From JACPSX01 sp035288405 [NCBI: bacterium] (lineage in GTDB: Bacteria; JACPSX01), in the NCBI GenBank assembly GCA_035288405.1, contig DATEAK010000017.1, positions 1 through 28,814 of the forward strand: 28,814 nucleotides of DNA, written 5' to 3'. Position 1 is the stretch's first letter. The number at the start of each line of letters is the position of its first letter. The notes under the pieces are model-generated. The model saw only the letters and a program-made list of their open reading frames with translations. It searched no databases and was not told the origin of the DNA. The translations under genes were made by a program, and so were the position numbers. Below are positions 1 to 7,143 of the stretch, piece after piece.

Positions 1-45
1 ACCGGGAGTGAGATCGTGGACTGGTACAAGGAGCACAACCTTTAA
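1..45 (+). CDS. 3' end of an upstream gene, partial
   Basis: The first 14 codons read in frame to a TAA stop and end in a peptide with VDWYKEHNL. The stop lies 62 bases upstream of the first UbiD gene on the same strand, so the operon probably begins outside the window. The peptide is too short to assign. From the SBP-then-enzyme order in the rest of the cluster it could be the C-terminus of another binding protein, but this is only inference. Confidence 0.45.
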   Translation, partial: TGSEIVDWYKEHNL

Positions 46-107
46 GGGAAAGAAAACCGAACTTCGTTTGAGGGGAATGCTGGGCTTTTCCGCATGGGGA
101 GAAGGTA

Positions 108-1553
108 ATGGCTTACAAAGATCTGCGTGAATTTCTTGACCGTTTGGAAAAAGAAGGGGAGCTCAAACGGATCAACGGAGCCCACTGGAACCTGGAGATT
201 GGTGGAATCACGGAAGTTTCCCTAAAAAAGCCCAACCCTCCGGCTCTGGTCTTTGACAACATCCCCGGTTACCCCAAAGGATTTCGCGTTGCCAGTAATC
301 TGGTCAATACCCATCGCCGCTCGGCCTTGGCCTTGGGGCTTCCCGAGGATGCCAGTCCCCTGGAACTGGTCAGGCTTTGGAAAGATCGCATCAGGAAAAT
401 CGAACCCATCCCGCCTCGTGTTGTAAAGGAGGGTGCCATCCTCCAGAACTTTCTTGAGGGCGAGAGGGTCAACATGCTCGCATTTCCGAGCCCCTTCTGG
501 CACGAGCATGACGGAGGGCGCTACCTGGGAACAGCGGACATGGTCATCCAGGCCGACCTGGACGCTCCTGATTGGATCAACGTTGGAACTTACCGAGTTC
601 AGGTCCACGACGAGAAGCATCTGGGGCTCTACATATCCAGAGGACATCACGGCTGGACGATTTTAGAGAAGTACTGGGCCCGGGGGAAACCCTGCCCAGT
701 GGCCATCACTTTTGGCCAGGAGCCCGCCACTTGGATCGGAATCACTCACGCACTTCCGGACCGGGTTTCCGAATACGATTATGCGGGTTGGATCCGGGGC
801 GAGCCCGTAGAAGTACTCAGGGGACCCGTGACGGGCTTGCCCATTCCTGCCCATGCCGAGATTGCCATTGAGGGTTGGGTTCACCCCGAGACCTCCCGGC
901 ACCGGATCGAGGGCCCCTTCGGTGAGTGGCAAGGCTACTATGCCTCAGAAGCGCGGCCGGAACCGGTGGTGGATGTGGCTGCAATCCTCTACCGCAACGA
1001 TCCGATCATTACCGGGGCGCCGCCACTGAAGCCCACCGCGACACGGAATCCGCAAATTGCCATCGATTTCGGTTCGGCACGGATCTGGGACTACCTGGAG
1101 AAGGCTGGAGTGCCCGAGGTGAAGGGAGTGTTCCGGTTCATTTCCGGACAGACCAGCGCCTACTTCATCGTAGTCTCGATCCGCCAGCGCTACCCGGGGC
1201 ACTCCCGGCAAGCGGCCCACGCGGCTCTCGGCTGCTACGGGGGAGCCAACAACGGACGGTTTGTGATTGTCGTCGATGACGACATCGATCCCTCCAACGT
1301 AGACGAAGTCCTGTGGGCCGTGGGGACCCGCTGTGACGCCGAGGCGGGCATCGATGTAGTGAAGGGGTGTTGGGGGTCGGCCTTGGACCCGCGCCTGGAG
1401 CCCTGGAAGAAAAAGGCAGGAAACCTGGTGAGCAGCCGGGCCATCCTTGACGCCTGCCGGCCTTACCACTGGTTCAACGAGTTTCCGCGTGTTAGCACCA
1501 TCAGCAAGGAGCTGGAGAAGACCATCCGGGAGAAATGGGAAGGCGTGATTTAG
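108..1553 (+). CDS. UbiD-family prFMN-dependent decarboxylase (UbiD1)
   Basis: A 481-residue protein of normal UbiD length, with the ATG preceded by a strong GGGGAGAAGG ribosome site. The family (UbiD, Fdc1, HmfF, pyrrole-2-carboxylate decarboxylase) reversibly decarboxylates aromatic or alpha,beta-unsaturated acids using prenylated FMN in the cytoplasm. Counting against fungal Fdc1, all key positions are present: Asn158 and Arg163 (in NVGTYR), His181, Glu222 (in SEYDYAG), and Glu268 and Glu273 in EGPFGE. The E-R-E catalytic set and the metal/prFMN-phosphate ligands are therefore intact, and I expect an active enzyme. It is most similar to UbiD3 in this window (shared GTYR, GLPIPA, EGPFGEW-GYYASE). 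SBP1 follows 19 bases later. The substrate cannot be read from sequence; a simple aromatic or heteroaromatic carboxylate is likely. Confidence 0.93.
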   Translation: MAYKDLREFLDRLEKEGELKRINGAHWNLEIGGITEVSLKKPNPPALVFDNIPGYPKGFRVASNLVNTHRRSALALGLPEDASPLELVRLWKDRIRKIEPIPPRVVKEGAILQNFLEGERVNMLAFPSPFWHEHDGGRYLGTADMVIQADLDAPDWINVGTYRVQVHDEKHLGLYISRGHHGWTILEKYWARGKPCPVAITFGQEPATWIGITHALPDRVSEYDYAGWIRGEPVEVLRGPVTGLPIPAHAEIAIEGWVHPETSRHRIEGPFGEWQGYYASEARPEPVVDVAAILYRNDPIITGAPPLKPTATRNPQIAIDFGSARIWDYLEKAGVPEVKGVFRFISGQTSAYFIVVSIRQRYPGHSRQAAHAALGCYGGANNGRFVIVVDDDIDPSNVDEVLWAVGTRCDAEAGIDVVKGCWGSALDPRLEPWKKKAGNLVSSRAILDACRPYHWFNEFPRVSTISKELEKTIREKWEGVI

Positions 1554-1572
1554 GCCTTCCGGGAGGGGAAAA

Positions 1573-2532
1573 ATGAGACGTTTTCCAGGAATTGTAGCGG
1601 TTCTCGCTATTATTTTGGGCGCGTTGGTCATTCCGGTTGCGGCCCAGGAGATGACCAAGGTGAGGGTGGGCGATATCGGCATCGGGGGGACATCGGACCA
1701 CTTGCGGGTCGCCGTCGGGGCAGGAATCTTTCGAAAGTATGGGTTTGACGTTGAGAATCTTCTGATTGAAAGCTCCTCCGTCGTCGTTCAGTCTCTGATT
1801 GCCGGAGATCTGAGTTTTGTCCAGATCGGAGCCGCTCCGGTGGTGGCCGCGGTTGCCAACGGGGCCGAGCTCAAGATCATCGCCGTCCCCATGAACCGGT
1901 TTAACTTTGCTATGGTGTCGGCCCCAGAGATAAAAACTCCACAGGATCTCAAGGGGAAGATCCTGGCAATCAGCCGCATCGGGTCCGGGGACGAATTTGT
2001 GACCCGGGAAACCCTGCGCTGGTGGAACTTGAATCCGGAAAAAGATGTGCGCCTCCTGCAGGTGGGCTTCACGCCCGCTCGCCTGGCGGCCCTCAAATCC
2101 GGACAAGTTCACGCCACTTTGCTCTCTCCCCTCGGCGCTGTCGAGGCCAAGAAGATCGGCCTGAATGTTTTGGCTGACCTTACGGAGATGGACATCGAAT
2201 ATGCCCATACGGCTCTGGTCACCCGGAGCGCCCTGATTGCCGAGAAGCGGAGTTTCGTGGAGCGCTTTCTTCAGGCCTTCGTGGAAGGGGTCAAGTATTT
2301 TCGCAGCCACCCCGAGGAGGGGATAGCTTACTTGCGCAAGTTCTCGAAACTACCGGAGGATCAGTTGAAGGCCGTTTACGAAAGTATCCGCAAGAGCATG
2401 CGGGAAGAGCCTGTTCCCACGCTGGGGGGGATCCAGACGGTAATCAGGGGCCTCAGGGGAGAAAAAGACAGGACGCTGGATCCGAACCGTGTCATCGACT
2501 TGAGCTTTTTCAAAGGAGCCGTCTCCAAGTGA
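1573..2532 (+). CDS. NMT1/TauA-type ABC substrate-binding protein (SBP1)
   Basis: A 319-residue periplasmic protein. A basic start and hydrophobic stretch end in VAA with cleavage predicted after about residue 24. The mature part has the features of the NMT1/THI5-like and SsuA/TauA binding-protein superfamily: a repeat of small residues around SLIAGDLSF-IGAAPVVAAVANG, the DLKGK motif near residue 125, and ARLAALKSGQVHA in the second lobe. These proteins deliver small organic anions or N- or S-containing compounds to an ABC permease. GGGAGGGG provides the ribosome site. The stop overlaps the GTG start of UbiD2 by three bases, so the two are probably translated together. No permease is adjacent, so it presumably uses one of the transport cores encoded 8-15 kb downstream. 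Confidence 0.88.
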   Translation: MRRFPGIVAVLAIILGALVIPVAAQEMTKVRVGDIGIGGTSDHLRVAVGAGIFRKYGFDVENLLIESSSVVVQSLIAGDLSFVQIGAAPVVAAVANGAELKIIAVPMNRFNFAMVSAPEIKTPQDLKGKILAISRIGSGDEFVTRETLRWWNLNPEKDVRLLQVGFTPARLAALKSGQVHATLLSPLGAVEAKKIGLNVLADLTEMDIEYAHTALVTRSALIAEKRSFVERFLQAFVEGVKYFRSHPEEGIAYLRKFSKLPEDQLKAVYESIRKSMREEPVPTLGGIQTVIRGLRGEKDRTLDPNRVIDLSFFKGAVSK

Positions 2533-4010
2533 GAAATTCCAGCGTGATACCTAAAATCCCCCAGGACCTGCGCGAGTTCATTGCTTTAATGGAGAGAGAA
2601 GGGGAGCTTTGCCGTGTGCAACGGGAAGTAGATGCCAATCTCGAAGTAGGAGCCATCACTCGCCGGGTCATCGACTTGAAAGAGCGGGCACCCCTGTTCG
2701 AAAAGGTCAGGGGATACGCTCAGGGCTTCCGTCTTTTCGGCTGCGTCCTGGGACCGACCCGACCTGTATTGCAAGGACGGGTTTCACTGGCTCTGGGGCT
2801 GCCGAAAAAGACACCAACCCTGGAGCTAGTCGAGGAATTCGTGCGCCGGACCGCAAGCCCGATTCCGCCCGTGATGGTCTCCAGCTCTCCTTGCAAGAAA
2901 AACATCCTGCGGGGAGATGATGTGGACCTTCTGCGCTTTCCGTCTCCAAGGGTTCATGGGATAGATGGGGGGCCCTATATCGGCTCCTGGAACATCTGCG
3001 TCACTCAGGATCCGGAGACCGCCTGGGTGAACTGGGGTCTGTACCGGGTCATGGTCCACGATCGTAGGCACCTGGGAATCCTCCTTCACCCTCACCGGCA
3101 GCACGGCGGCCACATGTTTTATAACCGCTACGAGAAGCGCGGGGAGCCCATGCCCATCGCGATTGCTATCGGGACGGATCCCATCTCCACCATGGCTTCG
3201 TGCGCAAGCTTCCCCTTCAACGTGAGCGAGGTGGAAATGGCCGGCGCCATGCGTGGAACTCCTGTCCCTCTGGTGGAGTGTGAGACCATTCCCTTGAAGG
3301 TTCCGGCTAGTTCGGAGATCGTCATTGAAGGAGAAGTGCTCCCGGGGGAACGGCGGGAAGAGGGACCTTTCGGGGAATATACAGGATACTCGGTCCACGC
3401 GGAAAAAGCCCCCGTCATCCGGGTAACCTGCATCACGTACCGGGATGATCCGATCCTGACTATGAGCAACATGGGGAAACCTTGGGATGAGGCCTCTGTA
3501 ACTAGTTCGGTAGTGACCAGCGGGGTGGTCTATCACGCCTTGCGGGAAGCGGGGATCCCGTTCCAGGCGGCTTACACGTACGCGCCTCAAATGAGTATCA
3601 TCGTCTCAGCTCCCTCGGTTCCTGGCTTGCCCTTGCGTATTGCTTCGGCTCTCTGGAGCGGGAGAGTGAGGACGGATCTTCCCTATCTGGTCATCGTCAA
3701 TGAAGACGTGGACGTAACCAACATCGAGGATGTGTGGTGGGCCATCACAACCCGCATGCATCCAGCCCACGGGATTCAAGTTGTAGAGGGCAAAGTGGTC
3801 AATCCTCTAATCCCTTGGGTCACCCCCGAGGAGAGGGAGAAACGTGTGACCCACGGGATCATCTTTGATGCCTGCTTCCCTCCTCATTGGAGCGCCGAAT
3901 ACCTGCGAAAACACTGTCAGGTGGTGGACTTCAAACAGGGGTGGCCGCCGGAGGTGCAAGAGCAGGTTCTCAAAAACTGGGAACAGTACGGCTACGGGGA
4001 GGCAACCTAG
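2529..4010 (+). CDS. UbiD-family prFMN-dependent decarboxylase (UbiD2)
   Basis: A 493-residue UbiD-family protein starting at a GTG that overlaps the SBP1 stop. An alternative GTG lies 15 bases downstream, and the conserved family start (PQDLREF) begins at residue 11. The catalytic positions are intact: Asn168 and Arg173 (NWGLYR), His192 after a one-residue insertion, Glu234 (SEVEMAG), and Glu278 and Glu283 in EGPFGE. It belongs to a different subgroup from UbiD1 and UbiD3. It shares with UbiD4 the C-TIPL-VPA segment before the IEGE strand, which UbiD1 and UbiD3 replace with GPxTGLPIPA. It is expected to be an active decarboxylase or carboxylase of a different acid from that of UbiD1. The isochorismatase-like gene starts one base after its stop, suggesting consecutive steps. 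Confidence 0.93.
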   Translation: MRNSSVIPKIPQDLREFIALMEREGELCRVQREVDANLEVGAITRRVIDLKERAPLFEKVRGYAQGFRLFGCVLGPTRPVLQGRVSLALGLPKKTPTLELVEEFVRRTASPIPPVMVSSSPCKKNILRGDDVDLLRFPSPRVHGIDGGPYIGSWNICVTQDPETAWVNWGLYRVMVHDRRHLGILLHPHRQHGGHMFYNRYEKRGEPMPIAIAIGTDPISTMASCASFPFNVSEVEMAGAMRGTPVPLVECETIPLKVPASSEIVIEGEVLPGERREEGPFGEYTGYSVHAEKAPVIRVTCITYRDDPILTMSNMGKPWDEASVTSSVVTSGVVYHALREAGIPFQAAYTYAPQMSIIVSAPSVPGLPLRIASALWSGRVRTDLPYLVIVNEDVDVTNIEDVWWAITTRMHPAHGIQVVEGKVVNPLIPWVTPEEREKRVTHGIIFDACFPPHWSAEYLRKHCQVVDFKQGWPPEVQEQVLKNWEQYGYGEAT

Positions 4011-4011
4011 G

Positions 4012-4689
4012 ATGGACCCCAGGGAATTTTTTCCACCGGAGGAACTGGAAGCCTACCTCAAAGGGAAGCATGGAGAGAGGATGGGCTTCGGGGTCTGCCC
4101 GGCGGTTATTGTGGTGGACCTGACCTATGCGTTCGTGGATCCGGCTCAGGAGTTGACCGGAGGAAAATCCGGCTGGCCCGCAGTCCAAGCCAATGCCCGG
4201 CTCCTGGAAAAGGCCCGGGAGAAATCTGTCCCCATCATCTACACGAAACCTTCGGAACATACCCGAACTCACCCCGTGATGGGCTCTGTGAGTCGCAAGC
4301 GGGTTGAGGCAATCCGTCAGTGTTTGGTCAAGCCTGGAAGCAACGATATCGTTCCGGAGATCGCCCCGCACTCCGAGGACTACGTGATCACGAAGACGGC
4401 AGGCAGCGGTTTCTTCGGCACCGATCTGATCAAGATCCTGATCTATTACCGGGTGGACACGGTGATTGTCACCGGGGCTTCCACCAGCGGCTGCGTGCGA
4501 GCTACAGTGGTTGACGCTGCTTCTTATAACTACTTAACCATCGTACCCACCGAGTGCGTGGCCGATCGCTCTGAGCTCTCGCACCGGGTGAGCCTGTTCG
4601 AGATGGACATGAAATATGCAGACGTGGTAGGCCTCGCAGAGGTGCTGGAATACATTGCCGGATTGCCCCAGCGCCCCTGGGAAGCCTGA
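4012..4689 (+). CDS. Isochorismatase-superfamily cysteine hydrolase (amidase-like)
   Basis: A 225-residue cytoplasmic alpha/beta hydrolase of the isochorismatase/N-carbamoylsarcosine-amidase fold. The ATG just after the UbiD2 stop is chosen because GGGGAGG lies 8 bases upstream and the product then has normal family length; the open frame itself extends further 5'. The catalytic triad is visible: Asp36 in VVDLTYAF, Lys128 in VITKTAGS, and nucleophile Cys161 in TSGCVRATVVDA. TSGCVR is typical of N-carbamoylsarcosine amidase and maleamate amidohydrolase (NicF) rather than true isochorismatases, so amide or carbamoyl hydrolysis is the better guess. The 1-base spacing from UbiD2 implies a shared transcript. 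It may release ammonia from an amide intermediate in N-heterocycle breakdown; the substrate is not determinable. Confidence 0.9.
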   Translation: MDPREFFPPEELEAYLKGKHGERMGFGVCPAVIVVDLTYAFVDPAQELTGGKSGWPAVQANARLLEKAREKSVPIIYTKPSEHTRTHPVMGSVSRKRVEAIRQCLVKPGSNDIVPEIAPHSEDYVITKTAGSGFFGTDLIKILIYYRVDTVIVTGASTSGCVRATVVDAASYNYLTIVPTECVADRSELSHRVSLFEMDMKYADVVGLAEVLEYIAGLPQRPWEA

Positions 4690-4731
4690 TTGGTTCCCGG
4701 AAGAGGCAGGTGATAAACGGGAGGGTAGACG

Positions 4732-5742
4732 ATGAAACAAACGATGAAACAAACAATGTGGCTGGGAGTCAGGATGTTGATTGTATTCTTGGTCCTGGTC
4801 GTGCTCCCACCGAACGGCAGCGCGCAGACCGTGACCAGGATGAACATTGCCCACTCGATGATCTCCAAAGAAACCGCCTCCCTGTGGGTGGCCGAGGCCA
4901 ACGGGCTTTTCAAAAAGCATGGGATCGACGCCGGTATTGTACTGATTACCAGCGGCACCACGCTCACTCAGGCTCTGGTGGCGGGAGATGTCCAGATGGG
5001 TCTCACGGCTCCGCCGCCGGTGCTGGCGGCCGTGGCCGGGGGCTCGGAGATGAAAATCGTGTTGGGCCAGGCCAACGGCCTCAACTTCGTCTTGGCTGGA
5101 AATCCGAAGCTCGTGAAGATCGAGGACCTGAAGGGCAAAAAAGTGGGGGTGAGTCAGGTGGGATCCTCCACCTATATCGGCCTCATGCTGGCTCTGGAAC
5201 ACTTCAAGATGGATCCCATGAGGGATGGGATCACGATCGTTGGTGCAGGGAGCGATCCGGCCCGGTTTGCAGCCCTGACTGCGGGGGGTTTGGATGCTTC
5301 GATTCTCAACCCAGGGTTTGTCCCCCGCTTGCGGGAACAAGGGTACAAAGTTCTAGTGGATCTTAATGAACTTAAGATCCCGTACACGCAGGGGAGCTTC
5401 GTTGTCTCCCAGAAACTTATCAATGAGAATCCGGATCTGGTCCAGCGAGTTGTAAACGCACTGGCCGAATCCATCGTTTACTGCCGGGACCCGATGAACA
5501 AGGAAGCTATCCTTACCCTCTTGGCCAGGAAAATGAGGCTCAAGAATGTCCGCGACGCCGAGGGACACTATGGTCAAATCCTGGCGACCTACGAGCGCAA
5601 ACCCTACCCTTCTATCGATGGGCTGCGCAACGTGATCCGGTTCCTCGGGCAAACGAACCCCAAGGTAGCCCAGATCCGGCCGGAAGATGTTGTGGACGTA
5701 TCGTTCATCAAGAAATTGGATGAAAAGGGGCTGTTCAATTAG
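4732..5742 (+). CDS. NMT1/TauA-type ABC substrate-binding protein (SBP2)
   Basis: A 336-residue secreted binding protein. The signal peptide has a long hydrophobic core (residues 10-28) and a predicted cut after GSA at residue 31. The mature protein shows the two-lobe NMT1/SsuA pattern, with LVAGDVQMG-TAPPPVLAAVAGG, EDLKGKKVGVSQVGS and DPARFAALTAGGLDA. Translation begins at the first of three in-frame ATGs (4732, 4744, 4756); GGGAGGG six bases upstream supports the first. The first 24 coding bases are an imperfect 12-base tandem repeat encoding MKQT twice. It lies between the isochorismatase-like gene and the molybdenum hydroxylase genes, 42-44 bases from each. It is only distantly related to the other binding proteins here. 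Confidence 0.88.
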   Translation: MKQTMKQTMWLGVRMLIVFLVLVVLPPNGSAQTVTRMNIAHSMISKETASLWVAEANGLFKKHGIDAGIVLITSGTTLTQALVAGDVQMGLTAPPPVLAAVAGGSEMKIVLGQANGLNFVLAGNPKLVKIEDLKGKKVGVSQVGSSTYIGLMLALEHFKMDPMRDGITIVGAGSDPARFAALTAGGLDASILNPGFVPRLREQGYKVLVDLNELKIPYTQGSFVVSQKLINENPDLVQRVVNALAESIVYCRDPMNKEAILTLLARKMRLKNVRDAEGHYGQILATYERKPYPSIDGLRNVIRFLGQTNPKVAQIRPEDVVDVSFIKKLDEKGLFN

Positions 5743-5786
5743 GAGCGGCCCGGGCTTCCAAGGGGGGGCCTCGGGGGAAGCGCCTG

Positions 5787-6674
5787 GTGAAACCGGCAAA
5801 CTTCAAGTATGAAGCTCCTGCCAGTCTGGAGGAGGCCCGAGAACTCCTCCGGGCCCACGGTGGAGAGGCCAAGATTTTAGCCGGAGGCCAAAGCCTCATG
5901 CCTCTTCTCAACATGAGACTCGCTCGCCCTCAGGTTATCGTCGACATAAATCGGGTGCAGGAACTGGAATTTATCCGGGTTGGGGAGGACGGATTGCATC
6001 TGGGAGCCTTGGTAAGACAGGCAAAGCTAGAAGAAGACCCGCTCATCGCCCGGCATTGTTACCCACTGAAAGAAATTGCACCTTTCATTGGCCATCCGGC
6101 GACTCGATGCCGTGGAACTGTGGGGGGAAGCCTCGCTCACGCTGACCCTGCTGCCGAGCTTCCATCTCTTCTTGTAGCTCTGGGCGCACGCTTCAAGATT
6201 TCTGGGGAAGGGGAGCGCTGGGTGCCTGCCGATGATTTTTTCGTTACCTATTTCACTACAGCCCTGGGGCCGGAGGAGATCCTGTCTGAGATCGTTATCC
6301 CCTACATGGGCCAAGGTACCGGAGTCTCATTTAGGGAATTTAACCGCCGCTGGGGGGACTTTGCCATGGCCGGCATCGCGGTTTTCCTGGCTGTGGATGC
6401 GACGGGGAAAATTCGCCGGGCGTGCCTCGTTCCCGTAGGAGTCGAGGGGGCTCCAAGGCGGATCCAGGAAGTCGAGGCAAGGCTGCAAGGGGAGCCCAGG
6501 AGCCCAGGCCTTTTTGAGGAGGCCGGAGTCTTGATAGCCCGGGAGGTGGAAGCGCAATCCGATCTGAATGCTTCCGCGGACTACAGGCGTCGACTGCTGG
6601 AGGTTCTTACCGTTCGAGCTCTGGAAGACGCGTACTTCCGAGCTATGGAGGAGAGCGCCCGTGGCCAGGCATGA
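5787..6674 (+). CDS. Molybdenum hydroxylase FAD-binding subunit (CoxM/CutM-like)
   Basis: A 295-residue medium subunit of a xanthine-dehydrogenase-family (CO-dehydrogenase-type) hydroxylase. It starts at GTG after a GGGGGAAG ribosome site. FAD-binding motifs AGGQS (residues 32-36) and TVGGS (111-115) are present in the usual PCMH-type order, followed by the CO_deh_flav C-terminal region. The subunit passes electrons from the 2Fe-2S clusters of the small subunit to FAD and then to an acceptor. Its end overlaps the GTG start of the small subunit by 14 bases, so M-S-L order and translational coupling are clear. True CO dehydrogenase is unlikely; see the large subunit. Confidence 0.95.
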   Translation: MKPANFKYEAPASLEEARELLRAHGGEAKILAGGQSLMPLLNMRLARPQVIVDINRVQELEFIRVGEDGLHLGALVRQAKLEEDPLIARHCYPLKEIAPFIGHPATRCRGTVGGSLAHADPAAELPSLLVALGARFKISGEGERWVPADDFFVTYFTTALGPEEILSEIVIPYMGQGTGVSFREFNRRWGDFAMAGIAVFLAVDATGKIRRACLVPVGVEGAPRRIQEVEARLQGEPRSPGLFEEAGVLIAREVEAQSDLNASADYRRRLLEVLTVRALEDAYFRAMEESARGQA

Positions 6675-7143
6675 GATTCAGGTGACAGTGAACGGCGTGC
6701 AAGGGGTCTACCGTGTGGAGGCCCGGAAAACACTGTGCGATTTCCTGCGTCATGATTTAGGCCTGACCGGGACCCATGCCGGCTGCGAGCACGGATCCTG
6801 CGGAGCCTGTACTGTCCTCGTGGACTCGGTGCCAGTACGCTCCTGTCTGATGCTGGCAGTTCAATCCCATGGATCCCGGATTGTCACCGTCGAAGGCTTG
6901 GCTCAAGACGGAAAACTACACCCATTGCAAAAGGCCTTTGCCGACCATCATGGTTTGCAGTGCGGCTTTTGTACCCCGGGGTTCTTGCTCACTCTTGTCT
7001 ACCTATTGGGCAGGGGCAAACGTATGGGAGAAGAAGAACTGCGCCGGGAGCTGAGCGGCAACCTGTGTCGCTGCACGGGCTACCAGAAAATCGTTGAGGC
7101 CGCCCTGGATGCCCAGGCCGCCCAGGCGGAGGAAAAAAGCTGA
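6661..7143 (+). CDS. Molybdenum hydroxylase 2Fe-2S subunit (CoxS-like)
   Basis: A 160-residue small subunit. The GTG at 6661 is chosen because GGAGGAGAG lies just upstream and the product then starts at the family N-terminus; the open frame itself runs further 5' inside the FAD gene. The eight cluster cysteines are present: a plant-ferredoxin-type set at 42, 47, 50 and 62 (CEHGSCGAC) and the second cluster at 101, 104, 136 and 138 (CGFC and CRC). This is the full complement for electron transfer from the molybdenum centre to FAD. Its TGA overlaps the ATG of the large subunit by one base. Confidence 0.96.
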   Translation: MARHEIQVTVNGVQGVYRVEARKTLCDFLRHDLGLTGTHAGCEHGSCGACTVLVDSVPVRSCLMLAVQSHGSRIVTVEGLAQDGKLHPLQKAFADHHGLQCGFCTPGFLLTLVYLLGRGKRMGEEELRRELSGNLCRCTGYQKIVEAALDAQAAQAEEKS

